Shown: piece by piece, positions 1 through 6,254 of the stretch
Layout: every line of letters begins with the position of its first letter
How positions within the stretch are numbered: the first letter of the stretch is position 1
Virus record (IMG/VR): IMGVR_UViG_3300011440_000014
Location: 1-44,331 of that record
Origin: a virus
Reading direction: 5' to 3' (one strand)
Length of the DNA stretch: 44,331 nt
Position numbers and translations under genes: made by a program
Notes under the pieces: generated by a model
Database searches by the model: none
What the model was told of the DNA's origin: nothing
The model's input: the letters and a program-made list of their open reading frames with translations, nothing else

Positions 1-123
1 ATGAGGGGGCGGGATTGCCGCTCAGGGCGGTAGCCCGAGTATGCGTAGTTAACGCCGCGTGAAACCCGTTGGAACCGGGCTACAGTGTTGTTATGCCCTA
101 CGGGCAACTGAACCAACTTCATC
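1..123. repeat. Left copy of 123-bp terminal direct repeat
   Basis: Bases 1-123 are identical to 44209-44331. On the minus strand it holds the first 40 or so codons of the 60-aa gene annotated at 44148-44330. The ribosome-binding site of that gene (GGAGAAGAGC) lies at about 126-135, just outside the repeat and only at this end. This fits an assembly overlap of a circular or circularly permuted genome, or a short true terminal repeat; the sequence alone cannot separate these. Confidence 0.95.
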
Positions 124-163
124 TGCTCTTCTCCTATTTGTTAGCCGTTTCGTTCCGGCCTAG

Positions 164-176
164 GGTCTATTATATA
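164..176 (-). promoter_or_regulatory. Promoter -10 element for the right-end leftward genes
   Basis: Minus-strand TATAATAG with the TATAAT at 174 down to 169, the same element found before most leftward operons here. It reads off the left end into the circularised 60-aa gene (start at 122, equal to 44330) and on to the exported-protein genes at 44078-42422. No -35 hexamer is visible at 16-18 bp. Confidence 0.55.
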
Positions 177-194
177 GTGTTTTACGCTGCCGGG

Positions 195-515
195 CTATCT
201 TTCTCCTGTTTCCCTATGAGTCGTTTCTGTAGAGTAGCTTTCCGGCCCTATTGCGGCGATCGGTGGGACCACCTTGCGGATGAGGGAGTCAATCCGGTCC
301 AGCTGTTCTGTGTTGAGGCCCCCCTCATGGGCCAACCACATACACGTATAGTCGAGGACCTTGATCAGGTCCTCGACCGTCTGTCCCTTGTACGGAGCCC
401 TCTCTGCGTACTTGGTAATGTTAGCGGCATACCAGTTCAGTTTCAGCCGGATAGCCCGCTGGTGGTGCTGCTCCCCTGGGAAGACCTTGTAATGGGCGCC
501 TTGTAGTTCAGCCAT
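195..515 (-). CDS. DUF3310-like phage protein (106 aa)
   Basis: Last gene of the leftward operon that starts at 2364. The first half (HYK near residue 8, then NITKYAERAPYKG and EDLIKVLDY, about residues 32-57) has the layout of DUF3310, a small protein common in phages: an N-terminal HYK, then a helix with an N-x-x-KY-x-x-RA motif and an ExLxK helix. The function of DUF3310 is unknown; it usually sits near nucleotide-metabolism genes, as here. The start at 515 overlaps the preceding gene by 8 bases, so translation is probably coupled. The 45-residue tail is charged and probably flexible. Confidence 0.7.
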   Translation of the reverse strand: MAELQGAHYKVFPGEQHHQRAIRLKLNWYAANITKYAERAPYKGQTVEDLIKVLDYTCMWLAHEGGLNTEQLDRIDSLIRKVVPPIAAIGPESYSTETTHRETGER

Positions 516-672
516 GATTCTTCTCCAGTGTTTGGTGGCAACGTTCGATGACTTCCTTGGGGAGTACCGCCCCCACCATTTCGGTGACGGAGCAGGCCCC
601 CTTAGTGTAGTCCACCTGGTCCAGCAGAAGCCGCAGGGCCTCGGTTGGTGTTAGGGTGCGTTGTTCAGCCAT
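508..672 (-). CDS. Small hypothetical protein (54 aa)
   Basis: Short gene overlapping its neighbours by 8 bases on both sides (start at 672 inside the HD-domain gene, end at 508 inside the DUF3310-like gene), which supports it as a real coupled cistron. It begins MAEQRTLTPTEALRLLL; an ATG further upstream in the same frame would overlap the HD gene by about 80 bases and is less likely. No recognised domain. It looks helical and acidic-basic mixed, with one Cys and no membrane segment. Confidence 0.6.
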   Translation of the reverse strand: MAEQRTLTPTEALRLLLDQVDYTKGACSVTEMVGAVLPKEVIERCHQTLEKNHG

Positions 673-1138
673 GGTATTCCTTGAAGAGTTGTACGGCCTT
701 CTCGTTGGGGTGCCCGATACGGTTGAGAGCGTCCCGTGCTGTAGCAACCACCTTCTGCATGGTCTGGTTACCCAGCCATGTCTCGCGGCGGGCGAACAGG
801 AAGCACTCGAACATATCGGCCCACTCCAGGATATGCTGTTCCTCCCGGTTGAGGCCCTGGCAAAGGTTGTGCTCGAAGTTGAACGCTTCCTCTACATCCT
901 TCGCTGCCTCCTTGAGGTTGTAGTTGTCCCTCTTGGCGGTGTAGGGGATGTCCCCCGTTCGGCACTCCCCCAGGTCGTGGGTCAGAGCCGCCATGAGCAG
1001 CTGGTACCCCTGGGGGTAGATGTGGTTCACGATCATAGCTACACCCCACTGGTGCTCGGCTAGGTTCTGCTCCTTGATCGTGACCTGGGTATGGTACCTC
1101 TTAATGGTACCAGCTTCGTACTTAGTCCTGAAGTCCAT
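665..1138 (-). CDS. HD-domain 5'-nucleotidase (YfbR-like)
   Basis: 157 aa, the size of one HD domain. It shows the metal-binding series H29 (AEHQWGVA), H54-D55 (ALTHDLGE), GDIP at 62-65 and D108 (EWAD), as in YfbR-type 5'-deoxynucleotidases and related phosphohydrolases, which remove phosphate from deoxynucleoside monophosphates in the cytoplasm. It overlaps the TS-family gene by 17 bases. In phages that replace thymine, a nucleotidase commonly lowers competing dTMP or supplies the right nucleoside pool; that role here is inference from context. Other HD hydrolases, such as a dNTP triphosphohydrolase or MazG-like partner, are less likely given the size. Confidence 0.8.
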   Translation of the reverse strand: MDFRTKYEAGTIKRYHTQVTIKEQNLAEHQWGVAMIVNHIYPQGYQLLMAALTHDLGECRTGDIPYTAKRDNYNLKEAAKDVEEAFNFEHNLCQGLNREEQHILEWADMFECFLFARRETWLGNQTMQKVVATARDALNRIGHPNEKAVQLFKEYHG

Positions 1139-2114
1139 ATGCGTCTTCCCATTTGCGGCGGTTAAGCCATTGTTTACAGGCCGTCCTCACCTCCAAGTCC
1201 GCGATGTCGTTACACGCCTCTAGGGCCTGTATCTTTCGCTTGTTCTTGTAGAACCTGTACGCCGTCAGCATAGGCCTGAGGACGAGCAGGATGAAGGGGT
1301 TAGTGAACTGGTCCTGGTCGGGGGAGCCGATCCACTGGGTCAGTTCGTACAGGTCGTAGGGGTTGCCGAACCGCACGATGGGGATGTGGCTGTTGATCAG
1401 CTCATCGCTGTAGTAGGGGCAGTCCTCAATCTCTTCCAGGAGGTCAAAGTGCCTCTCGTAGATATGGAAGTTGTTGCTGAACTGTACGTAGTGCCCTACT
1501 TCTACCCCGAGGGTATCAGCTACGAACTCCTGGAGCATCGACATGTGAACCACGTTGGCCCCGTAGGCCCCCCAGATCATGTCGTTGCTCCGGTTGGTCA
1601 CGGTCATGTTCAACTGGCCGTTGACTATCTCGAAATACACCCCGGTATTACAGGGGATGTCCTTCATACCGCCCACGATCCAGTCCTGGTCCACCTCGGG
1701 GTCGAACATCTGGAGCACGGCCCGCCTGGAATGGGGGTCGGACCTCAGATGGTTGACTATCCAAAGTAGTTGGTCGTGTCCAAAGTGGTTCCTCCAGCGG
1801 TGGCCGTAGGCGCCATGGAGGGTAATACCATCGTCGGAGAATTGGGTGATGTTCGTATTGAACGCCATGATCCACCCGACATCGTTGCGCCCCGCGAGCA
1901 TCCACACGCCCTCGAAGATGTGGAAGAAGGGGTTGGCGTCCCGCTTCGGGTCCAGGAGCATCCTCTCCTTGGGGTGGGTGTAGGTGGTTGCCACCGGCCC
2001 TAGGATACGTCTGACCCTGCCATTTCTTGAATGCTGCTCGACCCCCATCACCTTCATCTTCCAGAGGGCTTCGGGGTAAACAGTGTTTACGTTACGACCC
2101 AGAATGTCTAGCAT
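1122..2114 (-). CDS. Thymidylate synthase / dUMP (or dCMP) hydroxymethylase family enzyme
   Basis: 330 aa with the TS fold landmarks: E68 in FEGVWMLAG, R129-R130 (SRRAV), catalytic C155 in DIPCN, and the nucleotide-binding stretch NRSNDMIWGAYGAN at 174-187. The NRSND-IWG-YGAN form differs from cellular TS (QRSxD-LG-PFN). It is the form I associate with phage enzymes that methylate or hydroxymethylate dUMP or dCMP using methylene-tetrahydrofolate. An Asn (N187) near the base-selecting position favours a uracil substrate, but a one-residue shift makes the alignment uncertain. With the DNA kinase and transferase-like genes upstream, making 5-hydroxymethyl-dUMP is the attractive role. Plain dTMP synthesis cannot be excluded. 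It overlaps both neighbours by 17 and 23 bases. Confidence 0.85.
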   Translation of the reverse strand: MLDILGRNVNTVYPEALWKMKVMGVEQHSRNGRVRRILGPVATTYTHPKERMLLDPKRDANPFFHIFEGVWMLAGRNDVGWIMAFNTNITQFSDDGITLHGAYGHRWRNHFGHDQLLWIVNHLRSDPHSRRAVLQMFDPEVDQDWIVGGMKDIPCNTGVYFEIVNGQLNMTVTNRSNDMIWGAYGANVVHMSMLQEFVADTLGVEVGHYVQFSNNFHIYERHFDLLEEIEDCPYYSDELINSHIPIVRFGNPYDLYELTQWIGSPDQDQFTNPFILLVLRPMLTAYRFYKNKRKIQALEACNDIADLEVRTACKQWLNRRKWEDAYGLQD

Positions 2115-2364
2115 TGAATGCCTTTAAGTGCTCGTTGAGTTCCGCCTTCACTTTGCGTGCTGTCCCCCCGCGCCACTGGTGAAGAGCATTCAGTGCGCGG
2201 GCTACTACCATGTCCCCCCATTCCAGGCCATATCTGTCCTCGCATGTACGCATGGTCAGCATGGCCTCGACGTAGGGCATCGATTGGATACGGTAAAAGG
2301 CCGAGCTGGGGTTATCATGCCAATCTATCAGAATCTCGGCCGCAAGTTGGTTTAGGGGTTTCAT
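2092..2364 (-). CDS. Hypothetical protein (90 aa), first gene of the TS operon
   Basis: First cistron after the promoter at 2386-2391. The start at 2364 has an AGGAAGGACA Shine-Dalgarno sequence, and the 3' end overlaps the TS-family gene by 23 bases. The protein is soluble, helical and charged, with Trp/Tyr-rich stretches (LIDWHDN, YGLEWGDM). I do not recognise a family. The position suggests a partner or regulator of nucleotide metabolism, but nothing in the sequence proves it. Confidence 0.7.
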   Translation of the reverse strand: MKPLNQLAAEILIDWHDNPSSAFYRIQSMPYVEAMLTMRTCEDRYGLEWGDMVVARALNALHQWRGGTARKVKAELNEHLKAFNARHSGS

Positions 2365-2378
2365 TGTCCTTCCTAGGT

Positions 2379-2393
2379 AAACCCTATTATAAC
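2379..2393 (-). promoter_or_regulatory. Promoter -10 element upstream of the TS operon
   Basis: Minus-strand TATAAT at 2391-2386 followed by AGGG, matching the recurrent TATAATAG promoter. Transcription would begin about 15 bases before the Shine-Dalgarno/ATG at 2364, giving a very short leader. The element overlaps the stop codon of the upstream 190-aa gene. Confidence 0.6.
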
Positions 2394-2966
2394 CTAGTCA
2401 GGGCGGTAATTAGATGCCATCCAGCCTCTCCAGTGGACGACTCCTGAGGGCAGGAGGGGATGGAATGTACCTATGGGAGGCCGTGTGTTATTCTGCCTGT
2501 CCCACTCCAGATTCTCCACCACAATCTTGTCCTCGGCGGCGGTCTCCATGTACGCCTCTATGGCAGCGTGGGCTAGCCGCAGGTTCTCTGTAGTTGCGAA
2601 GAACTCCAATGTCTGGGTGGTCTCGTGCTTCAGGCTCGACTTCACGTACATGCCCGGGTAGTTCTCGAACATGTCGTAGGGGTAGGAGCAGAGCCACTTG
2701 GCCCCGTAGTCTGGGAAGTAGCCGCTGTTATGCTCCATCCACAGCCTGTAGTATTCCAGGTAAGCCCCCTGCTTCTCGGTGGGGGCGTTGAACGCCACCT
2801 CCTGGAGGCTACTGGCGGTGGTGTATGTGATTCGCGCTGTCGCGGTATCGACCCAAGAGTTGAGGCCTCTATGGATGGGGGCTATATGATTCAGGTCCAT
2901 ATAGGTCATCATAAAGACCTCCTTGGAGCAATCCATCTTAGCGATGATCTTGCGTATGTGCTTCAT
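2394..2966 (-). CDS. Hypothetical protein of the hypermodification operon (190 aa)
   Basis: Last gene of the 6217-2394 operon, joined to the transferase-like gene by a 4-base ATGA overlap. No recognised domain. It is rich in aromatic residues (a stretch around 85-105 with GYFPDYGAKW and MFENYPGMYV) and has three Cys and many His, as in a small-molecule enzyme or thymine-island protein, but no catalytic motif can be named. Strict coupling to the gene for the 278-aa putative transferase suggests it works with that protein. Confidence 0.65.
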   Translation of the reverse strand: MKHIRKIIAKMDCSKEVFMMTYMDLNHIAPIHRGLNSWVDTATARITYTTASSLQEVAFNAPTEKQGAYLEYYRLWMEHNSGYFPDYGAKWLCSYPYDMFENYPGMYVKSSLKHETTQTLEFFATTENLRLAHAAIEAYMETAAEDKIVVENLEWDRQNNTRPPIGTFHPLLPSGVVHWRGWMASNYRPD

Positions 2967-3799
2967 ACCTGGTACTTGTTCTTCAGCCGTTCATCGAAGT
3001 GCTTAGCCCTGATGTACTTGCTCAGTTCACAGAGGCAGTTCTGGGTGTTCTGGGCGCAGAGGGTAAGGCCCACCTTCGTGTGAATGAGGTCCCGGATCAC
3101 GTTGACCTCCGCTATGAAGTTGGGGACCGGGATGGTCATCGTGCGGGGTCGCTCGTGGATGAAGTTGAGACCCATCTGCGAGCCGGGGCCAGGAGCACAC
3201 CACGAGTACCAGTCATTCGCCTGGGAGAGGTGGTCCGTATGCTTCAGGTCGGCTATGACCTGGGCCACAAGGAAGGTCCCCATACCTGGGGTAGCAAGCG
3301 TCCCCGCCGCGAAGCTGAGCATGGCGGGCCTGGCCCCAATGAACCTACGGCACATGTACGCAGCCCCGTCCAGGACGCGGGCAATGATCACCTGCTTGGT
3401 CTCCCCGCCAGCGGAGTAGCCGCCCGTCACCATGTAGGCCCCGGTCCAGGACTTGAGCCCCTTCTCCTTGCGCTTGTCGAAGGTCTCAATGAAGTGCTGG
3501 CGGTACTCCGGTGTCCACCCCTTATGCGGGTAGCCCAGTTCCTCCAGAGTCTCCGGCCAGTTGACCAGGCGGGCGATACACATGGCTATGGGCAGGTTCT
3601 CGTCCGACAGGCCGTGGGGCATGAAGTTGTTATGGATCCAGCGCGTGACCTTGTCATGCTCGCGGCGGACGTTACACCACCTGTTCCCTGCCATGATCGG
3701 GTCCTCAGAGTAAGGCGGGTCCCACTGGTCGTTCTCCTTGCGCCGCCGTATGGCCTCGCGCTCATTGATCCAGTAGTATAGATCGTTGAGATACTTCAC
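2963..3799 (-). CDS. Putative thymine-hypermodification helical protein (aGPT-PPlase/HMUDK-helical type)
   Basis: 278 aa with a GTG start that shares a GTGA overlap with the upstream 38-aa gene. Two stretches fit the family first predicted as alpha-glutamyl/putrescinyl-thymine pyrophosphorylases, later tied to 5-hmdU DNA kinases: the N-terminal NRWCNVRREHDKVTRW (39-54), and a second half with GMGTFLVAQVIADLKHT followed by a GPGSQMGLN loop. These proteins act on 5-hydroxymethyl-dU in DNA, replacing an activating phosphate group with an amine or amino acid or assisting the kinase. The assignment is from remembered motifs, not a search. The separate kinase gene at 4464-5000 in the same operon supports it. 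The final base made cannot be deduced. Confidence 0.6.
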   Translation of the reverse strand: MKYLNDLYYWINEREAIRRRKENDQWDPPYSEDPIMAGNRWCNVRREHDKVTRWIHNNFMPHGLSDENLPIAMCIARLVNWPETLEELGYPHKGWTPEYRQHFIETFDKRKEKGLKSWTGAYMVTGGYSAGGETKQVIIARVLDGAAYMCRRFIGARPAMLSFAAGTLATPGMGTFLVAQVIADLKHTDHLSQANDWYSWCAPGPGSQMGLNFIHERPRTMTIPVPNFIAEVNVIRDLIHTKVGLTLCAQNTQNCLCELSKYIRAKHFDERLKNKYQV

Positions 3800-3912
3800 G
3801 GCTTGTCCTTCAGCTTGATACCCTTCACGAATAGCCAGGCCACGCCGATGATCGTGAGGCAGGGGATGCCTACCACGATAACCAGGGCGATCAGGACTTC
3901 AGTGTTGCTCAT
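3796..3912 (-). CDS. Single-pass membrane microprotein (38 aa)
   Basis: Reading from ATG 3912, the protein is MSNTEV, one hydrophobic helix of about 23 residues (ending near VAWLFVKG), then a Lys-rich tail. The start forms an ATGA overlap with the 67-aa gene and the stop forms a GTGA overlap with the 278-aa gene, so it sits exactly in the coupled operon. That makes chance unlikely despite the size. Predicted N-out/C-in inner-membrane protein of unknown role; a membrane anchor or superinfection factor are possibilities without direct support. Confidence 0.65.
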   Translation of the reverse strand: MSNTEVLIALVIVVGIPCLTIIGVAWLFVKGIKLKDKP

Positions 3913-4112
3913 AGCTCGTACTCCCATTTGAGGGCGTCTTCCAGGGAAGTCGCGGTTACACAGCCTACGCCAGGGATGTCCTTGGTATAGTAGGTGAAGT
4001 TGTTCTGCTTGCGCCACCGGACGTACCATCCAGCGGCTACAAGCTCGTCAAGCAATACTTGCTCGTAGCGCAGTTTCGCCTCGCGTACCTTATTGTACCC
4101 GAGGCTGGACAT
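3909..4112 (-). CDS. Hypothetical protein (67 aa)
   Basis: The start at 4112 was chosen because GGAGGT lies 7 bases upstream and the preceding gene ends at 4114. An in-frame ATG at 4145 lacks this. The sequence MSSLGYNKVREAKLRYEQ then gives an alpha-beta pattern with a short beta hairpin (YVRWRKQNNFTYYTK) ending in SLEDALKWEYEL. It might be a small nucleic-acid-binding or regulatory fold; no family is recognised. Coupled downstream through ATGA to the membrane microprotein. Confidence 0.6.
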   Translation of the reverse strand: MSSLGYNKVREAKLRYEQVLLDELVAAGWYVRWRKQNNFTYYTKDIPGVGCVTATSLEDALKWEYEL

Positions 4113-4113
4113 C

Positions 4114-4467
4114 TTAGTGACCTCCAAGAATCTTCTCCAGGTCATTGACGTCCACCATCATCATGGTCATGCCCCTGCCGTGGCCCCCGGCCTTGTTCAG
4201 CATCTCGGTGAGGTAGTTGTTCGCGTAGTCATTGAAGGCGGCGAACTCCAGAGGGAACACGATCTGGCCATTCCTCTCATAGTAGTAGTCGGCGCGGATG
4301 GCCATTGAGCCCTCCGGCAGGGGCTTCTGCTCTATCTGATTCCACTGGCACCCCGAGGCGTTGAAGATCAGCGTATCATGGAGCTGATGGAGGTCGCCGT
4401 GGATCCACTTGTTTTGTTCAGTGTCGAGGAAGTCAGCGCCGGTGATGAGGCAACGAAGCGGGTTCAT
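4114..4467 (-). CDS. Hypothetical protein (117 aa)
   Basis: ATGA overlap with the kinase gene at 4464-4467. Features: an N-terminal CLITGADFLD, a middle WIHGDLHQLHDTLIFNASGCQWNQIE with several His, and a Gly/Met-rich stretch GGHGRGMTMMMVD near residue 93. No known domain is identified. Its place between the DNA kinase and the transferase-like gene makes a role in base modification plausible. Confidence 0.6.
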   Translation of the reverse strand: MNPLRCLITGADFLDTEQNKWIHGDLHQLHDTLIFNASGCQWNQIEQKPLPEGSMAIRADYYYERNGQIVFPLEFAAFNDYANNYLTEMLNKAGGHGRGMTMMMVDVNDLEKILGGH

Positions 4468-5000
4468 AGTAACTCCAGTAGTTGGGGGGCCATGGGTTGG
4501 TCGTGTTTAAGGACTACGACACGGTGAGTCCCGCCTTCCAACTTGCGTCGGATGGCGTCAATCGTCTTATGCTTGTCCCGGGTCAGGTCGGGGTTGAACT
4601 TGTTATTCCGCCCTGACGACGCCCTACGGGCGATTACCCTTTCCAGACAGAGGTCGATAGGGGTGTCCAAGAAGGCGTAGATGTACTTGTCTCCGTAAGG
4701 TACGGAGTGCTGTCCCATACGACCGTAGTAGGTGCTCTGAAGGAGCCCCTCGAACACGATGTTCCCTAGCACGTAGTACTTCTCGATGAGCTTGATAACG
4801 GTATCAGCGCTGTCGATAGTGTCCACCCCTCCGCAGGCCTGCTCGTAGGAACCCAGCGTGAATAGGTCGGGGCCGAGTCGCATGGCCTCCACCTTGCCGT
4901 TCATGCCGATGATAGGCATGGGCTTGTCTTTCATGAGGGAGCGGACGGCAGTGCTCTTACCGGAGCCGGAACAGCCGTGAATCTTAATGATCTTATTCAT
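4464..5000 (-). CDS. P-loop nucleotide kinase, probable 5-hydroxymethyl-dU DNA kinase
   Basis: 178 aa P-loop kinase. Walker A GCSGSGKST at 9-17, a GSYEQACGGVDTIDS segment at 50-64, a hydrophobic VFEGLL strand at 82-87, and a LID-like RVIARRASSGRNNK at 121-134. The CGG-D-T segment after a GxY is what I recall of the phage P-loop kinases shown to phosphorylate 5-hmdU within DNA, rather than dTMP or dNMP kinases, which carry DR-Y motifs. The reaction would be ATP plus 5-hmdU-DNA giving 5-phosphomethyl-dU-DNA, the activated intermediate for hypermodification. It overlaps the SAM-fold gene by 8 bases. A free-nucleotide (hmdUMP) kinase is the main alternative. Confidence 0.75.
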   Translation of the reverse strand: MNKIIKIHGCSGSGKSTAVRSLMKDKPMPIIGMNGKVEAMRLGPDLFTLGSYEQACGGVDTIDSADTVIKLIEKYYVLGNIVFEGLLQSTYYGRMGQHSVPYGDKYIYAFLDTPIDLCLERVIARRASSGRNNKFNPDLTRDKHKTIDAIRRKLEGGTHRVVVLKHDQPMAPQLLELL

Positions 5001-5580
5001 AAATCTCCATGAGGTAGTAACACGAACCGAGGCCGATGGCGGACTCGATGACTTTGAATCCGTAGGTGCGCTCCATGTAGGAGCCGAACACCTCGCGGTA
5101 GTTCAGCTTATCCACCTTGACTCCGAACAGGTCCCGGTACAACTTAACCTGGTTGGGAAGATGGCACCAATAGGCCCCGTACTCCTGCATGAGGATGTAC
5201 TTCGCCGCCGAGTCCTCAATGGACTCGAACAGGTTATGCCAGTTCTTCTCCTTGACCATCGCGTTCAGGGTGCCCTTATGGGGGTCGATGATCACCAGGT
5301 CCTCAAAGAAGGTCTGGTCGAATGCGTTATCCCAGACTACCTCGGCCCATGGGCACTTCTTGCGGTACTCCTGTACACAGTCGTGGTCCAACTCGATAGC
5401 GGTCCATCGGGCAGGCTCTAGAATCGGCTGCAGGGCGCTGGCGATAGTCCCGACGCCCCCGAATAGGTCCGTCACTGCGAGGCCCTTGGGCAGCTTCGTA
5501 GCAAGGGCGCAAAAGATGTCCACGTACTTGGCTACGGGCTTATCCGCGTAGTTGAAGGGGTGGCCGTATTCGTAGGTCAT
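4993..5580 (-). CDS. SAM-dependent methyltransferase-fold protein (195 aa)
   Basis: Rossmann-type motif I DLFGGVGTIASAL at 39-51, motif II acidic residue in AIELDHD, and a motif IV-like LVIIDPHKGT near 94-103, where DPPY of amino-methyltransferases is replaced by DPHK. It is therefore a class I SAM-binding fold, but the altered motif IV argues against a normal adenine or cytosine DNA methylase. Overlaps: 8 bases with the kinase, ATGA with the 138-aa gene. A role in base modification is inferred from position only. Confidence 0.65.
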   Translation of the reverse strand: MTYEYGHPFNYADKPVAKYVDIFCALATKLPKGLAVTDLFGGVGTIASALQPILEPARWTAIELDHDCVQEYRKKCPWAEVVWDNAFDQTFFEDLVIIDPHKGTLNAMVKEKNWHNLFESIEDSAAKYILMQEYGAYWCHLPNQVKLYRDLFGVKVDKLNYREVFGSYMERTYGFKVIESAIGLGSCYYLMEIYE

Positions 5581-5993
5581 GAGAACTCTATGCCCTTTGC
5601 GAAATCAGGGTCGGTCCAGCCGGACTCGGGGACAGCGTCTGGCATCCCTTCGTACAACTCGAGCATTGAGACAATATAGGGCTTGAACCCGAACCGCCTC
5701 TCATACTCCGTACAGAGGTCCACCGCGTAGTAGTACAGCCACCCATAGTGCTCGTGGGAGTCCATGGCCCACTTGACCCAGGGGTGGTTAAGGTCCACCG
5801 GGGCAAAGGTTGACTTACCCCCGATAGAGCAGGAGGTGGCGGTGTCCCATTTGAACACCTTGGGTTGGAGAAGATGCCACACCGCCGACAGATGGACAGC
5901 GGCCCGGATAGGGCCGTTGATTATCCAGTCGTCGGATAGACCCTCAACCAATTCCTGGGTTTTCTCCCCAGGGTAGAGAAGGTCGAGGCTCAT
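5577..5993 (-). CDS. Conserved phage hypothetical protein (138 aa)
   Basis: The C-terminal half, HPWVKWAMDSHEHYGWLY then LCTEYERRFGFKP then MPDAVPESGWTDP, follows a pattern I recognise from many phage hypothetical proteins: HP-x-V-x-W, a helix ending in CxEYxxRYGK, then a proline-rich tail ending in an acidic Pro-containing motif. The function of that family is unknown to me; placement next to DNA-modification genes recurs. The stop overlaps the next start by ATGA, and the start shares one base with the preceding stop. Confidence 0.65.
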   Translation of the reverse strand: MSLDLLYPGEKTQELVEGLSDDWIINGPIRAAVHLSAVWHLLQPKVFKWDTATSCSIGGKSTFAPVDLNHPWVKWAMDSHEHYGWLYYYAVDLCTEYERRFGFKPYIVSMLELYEGMPDAVPESGWTDPDFAKGIEFS

Positions 5994-6217
5994 TACCAGA
6001 GCACCACGCGATCAGCCCGCGCAATCGCGTCTTCCCGGTTCATATGAACACCGGGCAGGGTAAAACGGGTAGAGTCCAGGTCATCCCGAAGCTCCAGCCA
6101 GTACATACCGATCAGGGTATTAAAGTACACCTTCACGGTCATCGGACGCTGGAACCGTTCCCCGACTCGGCGCGCATGAACAACCTCGTCATGCTCTTCA
6201 ATCTTAGCGGTAACCAT
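5993..6217 (-). CDS. Hypothetical protein (74 aa), first gene of the hypermodification operon
   Basis: First cistron downstream of the promoter at 6244-6249, with an AGGAGA Shine-Dalgarno sequence 8 bases before ATG 6217. Small soluble alpha-beta protein (EVVHARRVGERF, then TVKVYFNTLIGMYWLELRDD), no recognised domain. A one-base TAATG overlap couples it to the 138-aa gene. Confidence 0.65.
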   Translation of the reverse strand: MVTAKIEEHDEVVHARRVGERFQRPMTVKVYFNTLIGMYWLELRDDLDSTRFTLPGVHMNREDAIARADRVVLW

Positions 6218-6237
6218 CTATCTCTCCTAGTAGTGAA

Positions 6238-6252
6238 GCCTCTATTATAGGC
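6238..6252 (-). promoter_or_regulatory. Promoter -10 element of the hypermodification operon
   Basis: Minus-strand TATAATAGAGGC with the hexamer at 6249-6244. Expected transcript start is about 20 bases before the ATG at 6217. No convincing -35 box; the upstream DNA encodes the end of the helicase gene. Confidence 0.65.
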
Positions 6253-6254
6253 GA

